NCBI GenBank assembly: GCA_947184155.2
Contig: CAMXCT020003779.1
Coordinates: 912,165-976,164, forward strand
Length of the DNA stretch: 64,000 nt
Reading direction: 5' to 3'
Source: Cladocopium goreaui
Taxonomy: Eukaryota > Sar > Dinophyceae > Suessiales > Symbiodiniaceae
The translations under genes and the position numbers were made by a program. The notes below the pieces were generated by a model. It had not been told where the DNA came from and ran no database searches. It saw only the letters and a list, made by a program, of their open reading frames with translations. Positions 49,857 to 59,089 of the stretch are shown piece after piece (the first letter of the stretch is position 1; each line of letters opens with the position of its first letter).

Positions 49857-50150
49857 GTATGGCGGTAACCGGCCGACCGGACCGGGCAACCGGCTGACCG
49901 GATCCCGGTTGACCCCTCCCCTCCCCGGTTGCCCGGTTGCCCGGTTGACCGGCTGACCGGGGCGGTTGCCCGGTTGACCGGCTGACCGGGGCGGTTGCCC
50001 GGTTGACCGGCGGAATGCCCGGTTGACCGGCTGACCGGCCGATCGGCCGACTAGGGGAAGAAATGCCCGGTTGCCCGGTTGACCGGCTGACCGGGGCGGT
50101 TGCCCGGTTGACCGGCGGAATGCCCGGTTGACCGGCTGACCGGCCGACCA
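49857..50150. repeat. GC-rich CCGGTTGACCGGCTGACCGG minisatellite
   Basis: About 290 bp built from GGTTGACCGGCTGACCGG and GGGCGGTTGCCC words, with a higher-order block of about 95-105 bp that recurs. GC content is far above the flanks. The minus-strand ORF through it encodes SAGQPVNRA repeats and is an artefact of a stop-free repeat. Confidence 0.9.
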
Positions 50151-50903
50151 AGGGACACAAAAAATCGAAGACAAGAACACGAGACAAACAAAAGCAACAG
50201 CAACACCAGACACAGAATAGAACCAAAGGCAAGATCAAAGCACTACAAGTAGCAGCTAACCTGCCAAAAACTGAAAACGTAAGTATTGAAAGTGGCAAGG
50301 ACACAAAAGCAGTTGAAGAGAAGAGGAGAGCAAAAAAGACCACGGAAGAAAAAAGAGCCTGAAGAAAAACACTGGAAAATAGAAAGCAAAACAGCAAAGA
50401 AAAAATTGACAGAAGAAAACTTTTTGGGAAAGTCTCGCTAAAAAATGTAGACCGGAACCATTAAAATGCGAAAAGGAACCATGGGAAATGCAAAGTCTAA
50501 GTAGGAAATTTGTTCCATGCAAGCACTAAACATAGACCTCAACCAACAAGTGTAAACTTGCATCACCCAAATTGTAACGTCGTAGCGGTAAAGTTAGAAC
50601 GGTCACGAGTAAAAATGTAAAGGGCAACCATGAAAATGGCAAAATGTAAGCATGAGAATCTTTGAAAATATATCGTGCCAAAAACATTCGAACCGTGAAA
50701 ACATGGACCAGGCGAGAATCGATACTCCACCTGACACATACCTGCGTCATTATCTTCTGTGAACCTGACAAGTAACATCTCTTCTAACTCTTCGCGGTTT
50801 CGAAGCGTTGCGGAGGCAAATAAAAAAAAAATATATATATATATGATTAGTGTAGACGATGCACAGGAGGACAAGAAATAGATGAAGTCCATGAAGCTGA
50901 TCC
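50151..50903. other. Unassigned AT-rich spacer
   Basis: I see no gene here. The plus strand is purine-rich between 50151 and 50450 (many AGAAAA and ACACAA words), which makes leucine- and phenylalanine-rich minus-strand ORFs that look spurious. A short TA microsatellite is at about 50830-50845. Confidence 0.5.
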
Positions 50904-50980
50904 TCGTTTCACGTGTAAAGACGACCCCCGCTTCGCGTGTACAGACGAACCCGTTTTCGCGTGTACAGACGACCCCCCGA
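50904..50980 (+). repeat. 25 bp tandem repeat, three copies
   Basis: The unit is about TTCGCGTGTACAGACGACCC, with the first copy variant. It ends about 130 bp before the left direct repeat of the retroelement. Confidence 0.75.
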
Positions 50981-51108
50981 CCTTAAGCTGCAAGGCAAGC
51001 GGCTCCGTAGCAGCAGCCCGTTGCAGCCGGATGACGACTCGTTGCACGGCACATGGAGAGAGGTGCTGATGGGCAGCGCTGGTTGTGTGAGGCTGCGATT
51101 GGCAAAAT

Positions 51109-51500
51109 GCCATGTGTGTGTGTGTGAAATCCGCTATCACTCATGCGGACCTGAGTTTCTGTTAACAAGTTGATTCAAACAATCCATCAGATGCAGGGGC
51201 GTGCAGCACCTTTGGCATACTGCACGCAACGAAGCTATTGCCATTGGTGGGAAGGGGAGACTGATCACCTCCCTGTACCTGCAGAAATTTGGTTTTGAAC
51301 TGTTGAACAAGCTGTCCATTTTCATGCGTATATGTTGCTAATTTGAGATTATCTCAGAAATCAGAGTTTCCCACTGCTTTCCCTACTCGACTGACCAGGA
51401 TTTTGGACCTAGGAACCCTCAAGGCATGAACTACTTCATCACTATAAAGTTCCTCATTCGAGTAATGTTACTCAGTAACATTCTCCCATCAGCAGTGTGT
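51109..51500 (+). repeat. Left direct repeat (pseudo-LTR) of the Penelope-like element
   Basis: Matches 58702-59089 almost base for base. I count about five differences, including one 1-bp indel near 51294. It contains conserved fold-backs: GCGTGCAG...CTGCACGC around a 13-base loop, TCCGC...GCGGA, and AATGTTACTCAGTAACATT. Its outer edge is a TG microsatellite. It lacks the TG...CA termini of true LTRs. Pseudo-LTRs like this are a known feature of Penelope-like elements. Confidence 0.9.
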
Positions 51501-51844
51501 AACGGGCACAGTGTCACTGACTTGTGACTGCCGTCCGCGTGTTTGGTGACACGCGTTGAATCGGTACCGGCCTTCCGGAAGAATAGTGGGGTACTGCAAT
51601 ACCTCGAAATCTGACGGGTATTAATTCCCGTGTGAATTGGCTTCAGGCCGAAATACATGAATCAAATACAATGCAAGATTTCACAAGATTTGGAATACGT
51701 CACAAGACAGCAGCAAGCCGTATGGCTGGAATTCTGAAAGACAGACACGAATTTATTACATTCTACACGTTCGGGCAACTCAGATCTGTTCTGTCATCAT
51801 TTAGTTCTTTTGTTTTTCACCTTTCCTCTGTATCTGTTTGAGCC

Positions 51845-53557
51845 ATGTCGAAATCTGATATTCCAGCTGCAGTACCAAAGTCGCGATGTCCACCTAGTCC
51901 TACTCCTCCACCATCCTGGATCACACCTGTAAGTCGCCAAAGTCGTCCTACAGTTCTTGAATTTACAGGACAATGCGGACAATATCGAATTGAAGGATCC
52001 AACATTCAAGAGACACGGGACTTACTCCAGACTGTTCTTCATACGGAGTCTCAACATGTTCAACATGTTCAACACATGCAGTTTCAACAAATGTTGACTT
52101 TGTCACAAAATATGATGTTCTCCAATGCTCTTGGCATTCAACCCAGCTCATTTCGTGCACCAATTGTTGATCGTGATGATCGAATGGACGGATCGAACGT
52201 AGTTTCTGGATTGGGCTCTCATTCTGCACTGCCCCCAGACACTGTGGAACGTCAGAACCGTAGCTCTCAAGTTGCACTGCCCTTAGTCACTGATGATCGT
52301 CAAAATCAGATCACATCAAATGACCGAGTGGATCGAGTACGTCCCACTGTTACAGCTGATTTACCAAGAGATGGAACGGTCCGGGTGCCTCTGACTTCTG
52401 AATCAGATCAACGGGATCGAGTTCGGGCATCAATGTTTATAGACCAGCCGTCAGTCTCAGTTGCTCCCATTCCACGTTGGGGATTGTTCGTACATTGTTT
52501 ACATGACCATCATGGACACAAGAAGACCTTCACTAGTGATCGAAGACTACCCGGACCTAGACCAAAGGTTACGACTCGCATTGGACGGCCTCCTTTGACT
52601 GTTGAAATTATTGAATTTTTACACCCTCAGAGTGATCAGATTTCTTTTTGGACGCTACCCACCACTGCCACATTTTGCTGTGATTGTATTACTTTAGAAC
52701 AACCTGAGAAATCACCTTGGTGGTTCCTATATCAGTGCATGGGCCGCATTCGTGAAGAACTCTATCAAGATCCTTACCGTATCAAGAATGCATATGAAAC
52801 TGGTGCACTCACTTTGGCAGTTGACAAATGGACGCCATCTTTGACATATTTTCAGCAACAATACTCTTTTCGAACTATTGACTCGATTGCGCTGTTAAAA
52901 CAACAACTTATGACTGACCATATGCAGATCCTCAAAGATGAGTATTCCGCCAAGTTTGAAAAATTCTCTTCAATCATCCATTCCGCACTCGAAGTATTGA
53001 TCTCTACTCTCCTTCTACATTCTGAAGTTTGGGCTTTCGTGGAGTGCATCGACTTACTCTTTGATCACCAGAATCAGTCTCTTGTGGCCATTGTCGCTCG
53101 CTTGGAACCAGTCGTTTTTACACAAGAACCAGAAATTCCTGCTGCAGAATACATATGTTACGCACACAACACGAATCCACAATCTGCTGCAGACAGTTTA
53201 TTCCATGGGTATATCAGACCATCATCCACTGACCCACAAGACGAGACATGGATCCCGGCATTGACCTTTTTCTGTCGTGGCGTTACTGTGGCAAGACCTG
53301 TTATGACCAGATCAGAGATGCTCACAACCTTGAGAAAGGCACAGAAATATTCCAATTTTACCACTGATCGTCCTACATGTTTGCTCGGTATGTCTAAATC
53401 AAGACAACCACATGTGACCAACGTTCTCGGCGGTGTTATTGGAGAACATGCTTGTACACACTATTTTGACAGTGTACATGGACGTGACAAACGTTGGGGT
53501 CTTCGTTCTCATTTGAGTCCGCTTAGCCATTTAGCTTGTATCATCCCATCATCATGA
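51845..53557 (+). CDS. Retroelement ORF1, 570 aa, function unknown
   Basis: The first ATG lies 345 bp after the left direct repeat and the frame ends at TGA 53555. The N-terminal 200 residues are polar and low in complexity, with loosely repeated blocks (ALPPDTVERQN, ALPLVTDDRQN). From about residue 215 the protein becomes compact, with several His and Cys (VHCLHDHHGH, TFCCDC), and helical between about 350 and 410. Residues 437-465 read ICYAHNTNPQSAADSLFHGY then IRPSS. That is shaped like the HxT...GxxxxS start of KptA/PARP-type ADP-ribosyl folds, though the similarity is by eye only and weak. It is probably the gag-like or accessory product of the element. No nuclease or RT motif is visible. 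Confidence 0.7.
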   Translation: MSKSDIPAAVPKSRCPPSPTPPPSWITPVSRQSRPTVLEFTGQCGQYRIEGSNIQETRDLLQTVLHTESQHVQHVQHMQFQQMLTLSQNMMFSNALGIQPSSFRAPIVDRDDRMDGSNVVSGLGSHSALPPDTVERQNRSSQVALPLVTDDRQNQITSNDRVDRVRPTVTADLPRDGTVRVPLTSESDQRDRVRASMFIDQPSVSVAPIPRWGLFVHCLHDHHGHKKTFTSDRRLPGPRPKVTTRIGRPPLTVEIIEFLHPQSDQISFWTLPTTATFCCDCITLEQPEKSPWWFLYQCMGRIREELYQDPYRIKNAYETGALTLAVDKWTPSLTYFQQQYSFRTIDSIALLKQQLMTDHMQILKDEYSAKFEKFSSIIHSALEVLISTLLLHSEVWAFVECIDLLFDHQNQSLVAIVARLEPVVFTQEPEIPAAEYICYAHNTNPQSAADSLFHGYIRPSSTDPQDETWIPALTFFCRGVTVARPVMTRSEMLTTLRKAQKYSNFTTDRPTCLLGMSKSRQPHVTNVLGGVIGEHACTHYFDSVHGRDKRWGLRSHLSPLSHLACIIPSS

Positions 53558-53942
53558 TCAATGATCATGGAAGTCACACAATTTTGTTGCGCTCCATAGA
53601 TCAAAAGCTGCGCTCTGTTGTATCACTTTTTGAGCGGTTTCATTTATCAAGCCATCTCTTCATGAGTCATTTCAGATTTCGTCCAAGTCACCTTTTTGTG
53701 AGTTACAGTCACATACGTTTGATGTTTTTCCCAGTGACGATTTCGAAATCAAGAGTATTTACATTTTGTTAAGTCTAATTCAGCTGCTGTTATTCTTGAG
53801 TACTTCAATTTGACTTGCATCAAAATTGTCTGGTTCTGTTCAAATTTTTTCACTACTGTTTTCCATGATTGGTATAATTCACAGTGGATCAAACCCGTCA
53901 GTAAGTCGTTCTTCAATCCGTTTGTGATCAGTATTTGGACAG
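53558..53942 (+). other. Spacer between ORF1 and ORF2 of the retroelement
   Basis: 385 bp, T-rich. A 78-codon frame overlaps the ORF1 end but has no protein-like composition. It could hold signals for reinitiation or splicing, but none is recognisable by eye. Confidence 0.4.
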
Positions 53943-55031
53943 ATGCAGTCTCAACGCCGAGATTCTCGATCCAGATCTCGACATCGCAGTCGTGGACATC
54001 GTCGACATGAGTCTAAGGAATACCGTGATCGAAGACGACCGCTGTCCCGGACCCAAGACCTCAGTCGTGCACGATCACCAGACTTACCTGATTCGTGGCA
54101 ATCCACACGAACCCATTATGACACAAAGACGGAGTATGGATTGACTTTTCCACGACATGTTGAGTCGACCAATTTTTCACGAAAGAACAATACATCTGGC
54201 ATTCCTATTTCTGATGTTAAGCTTGTCGACATTGTGGCCAACGGTCTTGAAAATTGGGCTTTGCGCCTTGTTGCCAATGGTAGGTATGTCGCATGTGAGA
54301 TGTTTCGAAATCGCCTTGAAGCCACATTTTCTACCATGCTTTTTCGTGAACTCTACCGACAAAAAGACAATGTTGATTTTGCGAAGCTCATCCAGCATTT
54401 GTCTTCAGAACCAGGTGATTCTCAAGATTGGAAATACAAGCTTTCAGGAATTGAGGCGTTGATTCAACAGACTGTTGATTTGTTCAAGACTTTGGCACCC
54501 AAAGATTCCAATCAATCATTGTTAGAAGAACTGGAAAGAATGAAGAAAGAGAACGCAGCTCTTCGTGCCAACCAAAGTCAAGTTCCTACTCAGGAAGGAT
54601 CACAGACTCAGAACACTGAGGAACCACCAGGCGGAACACTCCCATCCATGTTTCGTCAATCAGCAACAGAGGAACTCAGACGCCAAAAAAGTCAGTCGAT
54701 GCCAAGTATGCCGGGAGCCCAAGATGACCGTTCTCCACTCTCACAATATCGACGTGGACAAAACGCACCCATCTTAGGCACACACACACCCAAACATACC
54801 ATGACTGAACTCGACAAGTGGATCAAGAACAATGTTCCTAAGACGGAACAAGTCAATGTTGATGCCATGTTGAAGACCATTACTGACGAATACAATCAGT
54901 TTCCAGCCTCTGAAAGACCAAATTTAGAATCGATTCTTTCAGATTGGGGTCTCCCCAGTACAGTACTGGCCAAAACAAAGGCGGAATACAATTTGAAGGT
55001 TTTGGCCGCCGTTCAATTCCTTCGAAACTGA
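53943..55031 (+). CDS. Retroelement ORF2, SR-rich coiled-coil protein, 362 aa
   Basis: Starts with an arginine/serine-rich tail (RRDSRSRSRHRSRGHRRHES) that should bind nucleic acid. Residues about 75-180 are helical, and a short coiled coil follows (LLEELERMKKENAALRANQ). The C-terminal domain, about residues 280-362, contains ELDKWIKNNVPK and ESILSDWGLPSTVLAKTKAE. Layout and position suggest a gag-like RNA-packaging protein (inference). It ends with TGA at 55029-55031 followed by C, and the same frame stays open straight into ORF3. Confidence 0.75.
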   Translation: MQSQRRDSRSRSRHRSRGHRRHESKEYRDRRRPLSRTQDLSRARSPDLPDSWQSTRTHYDTKTEYGLTFPRHVESTNFSRKNNTSGIPISDVKLVDIVANGLENWALRLVANGRYVACEMFRNRLEATFSTMLFRELYRQKDNVDFAKLIQHLSSEPGDSQDWKYKLSGIEALIQQTVDLFKTLAPKDSNQSLLEELERMKKENAALRANQSQVPTQEGSQTQNTEEPPGGTLPSMFRQSATEELRRQKSQSMPSMPGAQDDRSPLSQYRRGQNAPILGTHTPKHTMTELDKWIKNNVPKTEQVNVDAMLKTITDEYNQFPASERPNLESILSDWGLPSTVLAKTKAEYNLKVLAAVQFLRN

Positions 55032-55106
55032 CATTTTGGATTAAAAACCAGTGAAGTAAGTCCTCCATCATCATGGGGGCAGCCATTTCGCAAGTATTCC
55101 AAGCAT

Positions 55107-57827
55107 ATGCATGGTGCAGAGACAACGAAGCTTGCCTCACATTTTCAGTCGCTGTGGTTTGCTAGCATCCAATTCATGATTTACACTTTGCAATTTTCTC
55201 CAGCTTTACCATGGCATGTACAGGAACGGATCATGTGGATACTTAGTGTTTGGACCATTTTTGCTTACATCATTCGACCTTTTTCAGCCAAAAATCGACG
55301 TCTTCTGACTATTTTGCGGCAGTGCGAACTTCCAGAAATTTTGTCATGGACATGGTGGAACAGGTCGAGCATCGTGTACTGTCGTTTACATTTTCGAAAT
55401 GCTCAGTTTTACATTGGCTCCACTGAACAAACCATGTTTTCGAGAGAACAGAGTCGGTTACGAAAATACCGACAGTTAAAGAAAGACCAACTTGCTTACT
55501 ACGAACCAGCTTTGAAGGCCTGGTCAGCACAACGCAATTATTTTCAATTTATTGGTTTTCCTTTACTCCAGACTGACGTTGACAAGCTTCTTGCAGTTGA
55601 AACAGCATGCCAAAGGACTTTTCGCCCCATTTACAATTGGCCTTGGATCAATCCTTTGATGAAACAACTTCGGATTGGTAAGCAACAATTCGGACCTTCA
55701 ACTTTGAAGACCAGTACTCAAGGGATGAAATTTGTGAAACGATTTCGCAAACGCAGTCTGCAAACTGCTCAATGCATTCTTAGTCGTCGGATTACGGATA
55801 CTACAAGTTTGTACATTTTCCTGTATTCCCTTGGTTCTGACACGCATGACAAGTTCATTTGTTCTCGCATTCTACGTTCGAAGTTGTCAAATGTGCAGTT
55901 GATTTTCTTGTTATGGCGCTTGAGCCACCATATGTCGGAACCTTTTCGGACCAGAGCACAATCTCAATTGCGTTATATTTTCAAATTCTATGCTACTGAA
56001 TCGCCACCAGCGAATATACCCATGCAGTTACAGGTTTTGTCGGATACAATGGAACGTCGATTTCGACAATGGTTGCTGGGATTCACTCACCATCATCGCT
56101 GTAACTTTCCCATTTTTCACAAAGTTCGTGCACCGTTTGTGACAGTGAAAAATCGAACTTTAGCTCAATATTTGTACAATTTTCGTTCTTTTCTAAAGTT
56201 GTGGACACCTCAGTTTCGCCCTCAGTGTGCTTGTCAGTTGTTTCCTCTTCATGTTCAACACAATCCACGGAAAACAGATCATATTTCATCCTTCGCCTCG
56301 GAATGTTTTCCACTGGATCCTATTCTGACTGCACATTTGGAAGATGAAGTTACACCTACGTGGACACAATTTTTCCATCAAAATACCTTCCAATTTGAAA
56401 AATGGTTACGACGTTGGAAACTTCGCCGAGATCTGATCCAGTATTGGCAGGCTTTTCTACAAGACTGTTGGAATTTGCAACTTGATTCAGGTCAGTTGTA
56501 CACTCAAAAACGTATTCGACAGGCTCGACAAAGGATCGACGGACTTATTGCTTCCCCAGCAGATCATTTTCCATCGTCTCTCACCTTACATTGTCCTGTC
56601 CAGTGGCACAATTTGCTGTGTAAGACATTTCAAGACACCTCTGTTTTTCATCTTTGTAGTGTTGATTCAGCCACTATTCTGAAGAATATTCAGTATGATC
56701 TTCCTGGATGGATCACTGACAGATATCCTTGGGCTTTCGATTTTCATTTATCATTAAGCAAGGCGTATATTCTTCCAAAACCGTCACGCTCGTTTATGAA
56801 AGCACGACCCATCGTTAATTACAGTCGATCTTGGCCAAAACAGATGGGTTATATTTTGTCTGTGGTGTTGCAAGATATTTTGAAAGTTGTTTATCCATCC
56901 TTACTTCGCTACAGTGATATCAACAAGGTGATGAACGAAATCAAATGCTTTTTCCAAATTGATCATGGTGCTGACCTTCTTCTCTTTCAGACTGATATTG
57001 CTGGTTTCTACAACCAAGTTGAACATGACCGCATTCTCGGATCTATTGAATTCGCCATTCATCAATATATTTTACAACATGGACAGACCTTCGATTCTGT
57101 ACTTCAAGCACACGTATATCAACATGAACGCACCCTGCGAGTTTTTAGAGGTCAATGGCGACAACACACCAAGATGTATCGTGATATTCGCTTGGGCGAC
57201 ATTCTACCTATTTGTAGCTTTCTGTTGAATCACAGTTTTTTCACCGTCGGAATGTCTACATTTTTACAAAAACGTGGTGCCAGCATGGGTAGTCAATGGG
57301 CACCTATTTTCTGTGCAGCTGTCGCACTCATGCGAGAACATACTTTTCTGTCCTGTTTTCGTCAATTTACCAATAATTCCACTTTTCATCATCGTTACGT
57401 TGACAATCGAGTGATGCTACTTCCTGTGGGACACTGGAACTCAGAAATGCAGTTATTTTGGAATCTTTCATTCTATTCACCTCCCATTCTACTTGAACAA
57501 GTTGAAGGATCTGAATTGTTAGGATACAACGCTGACGTGTTACAGCGTACAACTACATATCTTCAACCTGTGGACAAAGCGTTTCGTTCAACAAGGAGTT
57601 CAAGTACGACTAAGGCACTCACGTCCGGAGCTCTGGCCAGAATTCGTCTCATTTTGCAGAATACATGGCCCAGTTCTCTACAAATACCTCAAATTCAAGA
57701 TTTTCTGTCCATTTGGTCTCGACGACAACGTGATGTATTGTCTTCTACTTTGAGAAGTCAGATTATCAAATTGGTACGCTCACGTCATCCACAACTTGAT
57801 CCTGATTCTCTTTTTCACTTTGACTAG
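55107..57827 (+). CDS. Retroelement ORF3: N-terminal GIY-YIG endonuclease plus reverse transcriptase (Penelope-like, permuted type)
   Basis: 906 aa from the first ATG; the frame is open from 55032. The GIY-YIG nuclease spans about residues 88-180: IVY 89-91, FYIG 101-104, Arg113, catalytic Glu165 in AVETACQR, then FRPIYN. A CxC motif (QCACQ, Cys374 and Cys376) lies in the linker. The RT domain spans about 540-830: ILPKP...KARPIVNYS, motif A QTDIAGFYNQV (Asp630), motif B RGASMGSQWAP (724-733), motif C RYVDN (764-767). N-terminal nuclease, CxC linker and C-terminal RT match the Naiad/Chlamys-type Penelope-like elements and not LINEs or LTR elements. Motif C has Asn where most RTs have the second Asp. 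The frame is intact, so the copy may be young. Confidence 0.9.
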   Translation: MHGAETTKLASHFQSLWFASIQFMIYTLQFSPALPWHVQERIMWILSVWTIFAYIIRPFSAKNRRLLTILRQCELPEILSWTWWNRSSIVYCRLHFRNAQFYIGSTEQTMFSREQSRLRKYRQLKKDQLAYYEPALKAWSAQRNYFQFIGFPLLQTDVDKLLAVETACQRTFRPIYNWPWINPLMKQLRIGKQQFGPSTLKTSTQGMKFVKRFRKRSLQTAQCILSRRITDTTSLYIFLYSLGSDTHDKFICSRILRSKLSNVQLIFLLWRLSHHMSEPFRTRAQSQLRYIFKFYATESPPANIPMQLQVLSDTMERRFRQWLLGFTHHHRCNFPIFHKVRAPFVTVKNRTLAQYLYNFRSFLKLWTPQFRPQCACQLFPLHVQHNPRKTDHISSFASECFPLDPILTAHLEDEVTPTWTQFFHQNTFQFEKWLRRWKLRRDLIQYWQAFLQDCWNLQLDSGQLYTQKRIRQARQRIDGLIASPADHFPSSLTLHCPVQWHNLLCKTFQDTSVFHLCSVDSATILKNIQYDLPGWITDRYPWAFDFHLSLSKAYILPKPSRSFMKARPIVNYSRSWPKQMGYILSVVLQDILKVVYPSLLRYSDINKVMNEIKCFFQIDHGADLLLFQTDIAGFYNQVEHDRILGSIEFAIHQYILQHGQTFDSVLQAHVYQHERTLRVFRGQWRQHTKMYRDIRLGDILPICSFLLNHSFFTVGMSTFLQKRGASMGSQWAPIFCAAVALMREHTFLSCFRQFTNNSTFHHRYVDNRVMLLPVGHWNSEMQLFWNLSFYSPPILLEQVEGSELLGYNADVLQRTTTYLQPVDKAFRSTRSSSTTKALTSGALARIRLILQNTWPSSLQIPQIQDFLSIWSRRQRDVLSSTLRSQIIKLVRSRHPQLDPDSLFHFD

Positions 57828-58114
57828 ATACCATGACAGGAAACGCAGACAAAACAGTTGCTGGATTTCGCATTGTCGTGTTTTGTCGTCATTCGCCATC
57901 ACTTTCGTGAAGTCATTTGATGTTGGACATTTTCATCAATGGGCATTCTTTGACGTTTTTCATCTGAAGTTCGATAACGTCACATTTTTTCTTCTTTTTC
58001 ATTTACCTTTTCAGTTATGTTCATGTTGTGTTTTTCTCAACTCAGTTGTGTTCATCATACTTTTGCCGATTGCGAATCTTGACTTTGACAGTTCGAATCA
58101 CACGTTTTTGAATT
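57828..58114 (+). other. Spacer between ORF3 and ORF4 of the retroelement
   Basis: T-rich, 287 bp. A 111-codon frame here is almost entirely Phe, Leu and Val and is judged spurious. Confidence 0.5.
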
Positions 58115-58585
58115 TTGAAGAGTATATTTAAGCTCAAACTCAAACCAATCTATCTCCTTCTTACGATGCCTTCGTTGCGTGAACTTAGCAATACTTTGGA
58201 ACAGTGGTCCCTTCGGAAACGTCTCACCGATCGCTCCAGATCGCCAGTTCGGGAACCCTATATTTGTGATGGTCAGACACGTTCGAGTATCAAGAACGCT
58301 TCAGTTGAGTCTCGTTTCGAAAATGAAAGTGAACGATCCAGATCGCAAGTCCGGGAGCCCTATAGTTATGATGGTCAGACACGCTCGAGTATCAAGAACG
58401 TTTTGATCGAGCCACTTTCTGAAAATGCAAGTTCTACATCATATCGACGTCAAGATCGGTCTTTCACTGCAGCTGATGTTTCATCTGTTCAGTCCTCTTT
58501 CCCTTCAACCGATCGTTTTCAGAAGAGTCGCTCTCCAACGGGAACGCAGTCTGGACCCTTATTCTGTCCCAAGGAGACCATTTGA
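58115..58585 (+). CDS. Retroelement ORF4, small SR-repeat protein, up to 156 aa
   Basis: The more natural start may be the second Met at codon 18 (MPSLRELSNTLEQW). It contains two 34-residue-spaced copies of RSRSxVREPYxxDGQTRSSI (residues 40-61 and 74-95). The tandem is also visible in DNA as a 102 bp repeat, and the copies differ mostly by third-position changes, which suggests protein-level constraint. The RS dipeptides recall ORF2. Function unknown; nucleic-acid or splicing-factor contact is inference. Confidence 0.6.
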   Translation: MKSIFKLKLKPIYLLLTMPSLRELSNTLEQWSLRKRLTDRSRSPVREPYICDGQTRSSIKNASVESRFENESERSRSQVREPYSYDGQTRSSIKNVLIEPLSENASSTSYRRQDRSFTAADVSSVQSSFPSTDRFQKSRSPTGTQSGPLFCPKETI

Positions 58586-58701
58586 TTTACAGTGAACCTT
58601 TCCCATATGTTGTACAAGAATTTCTAGGACATGTATATATTGCAAACTGATACTGCGATGAAAAACAGCGTTCACCAGCAGCTGCCTCCCCTGCCGGGGG
58701 G

Positions 58702-59089
58702 GCCATTGTGTGTGTGAAATCCGCTATCACTCATGCGGACCTGAGTTTCTGTTAACAAGTTGATTCAAACAATCCATCAGATGCAGGGGCGTGCAGCACC
58801 TTTGGCATACTGCACGCAACGAAGCTATTGCCATTGGTGGGAAGGGGAGACTGATCACCTCCCTGTACCTGCAGAAGTTGGTTTTGAACTGTTGAACAAG
58901 CTGTCCATTTTCATGCGTATATGTTGCTAATTTGAGATTATCTCAGAAATCAGAGTTTCCCACTGCTTTCCCTACTCGACTGACCAGGATTTTGGACCTA
59001 GGAACCCTCAAGGCATGAACTACTTCACCACTATAAAGTTCCTCATTCGAGTAATGTTACTCAGTAACATGCTCCCATCAGCAGTGTGT
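58702..59089 (+). repeat. Right direct repeat (pseudo-LTR) of the Penelope-like element
   Basis: Copy of 51109-51500, offset about 7.59 kb. It ends in CAGTGTGTGTGTG, a TG microsatellite, after which the host sequence GTTTTAGCTAAGG begins. The high identity with the left copy points to a recent insertion or to copy correction. Confidence 0.9.

Noticed and set aside
49831-50397. 188 and 130 codon minus-strand ORFs with SAGQPVNRA repeats
   Set aside because: They follow from a GC-rich minisatellite plus adjacent purine-rich spacer; composition is not protein-like and the frame has no neighbour support.
51109-51500. Hammerhead ribozyme in the pseudo-LTR
   Set aside because: I could not find a CTGATGA box with a correctly spaced GAAA box on either strand; near matches (CTGATCA) break the core.
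57796-58131. 111 codon ORF between ORF3 and ORF4
   Set aside because: It is almost all Phe, Leu and Val from T-rich spacer sequence and overlaps the ORF3 end.
51109-59089. Classical LTR retrotransposon
   Set aside because: Direct repeats lack TG...CA ends, there is no visible primer-binding site, protease, RNase H or DDE integrase, and the RT is tied to an N-terminal GIY-YIG nuclease.
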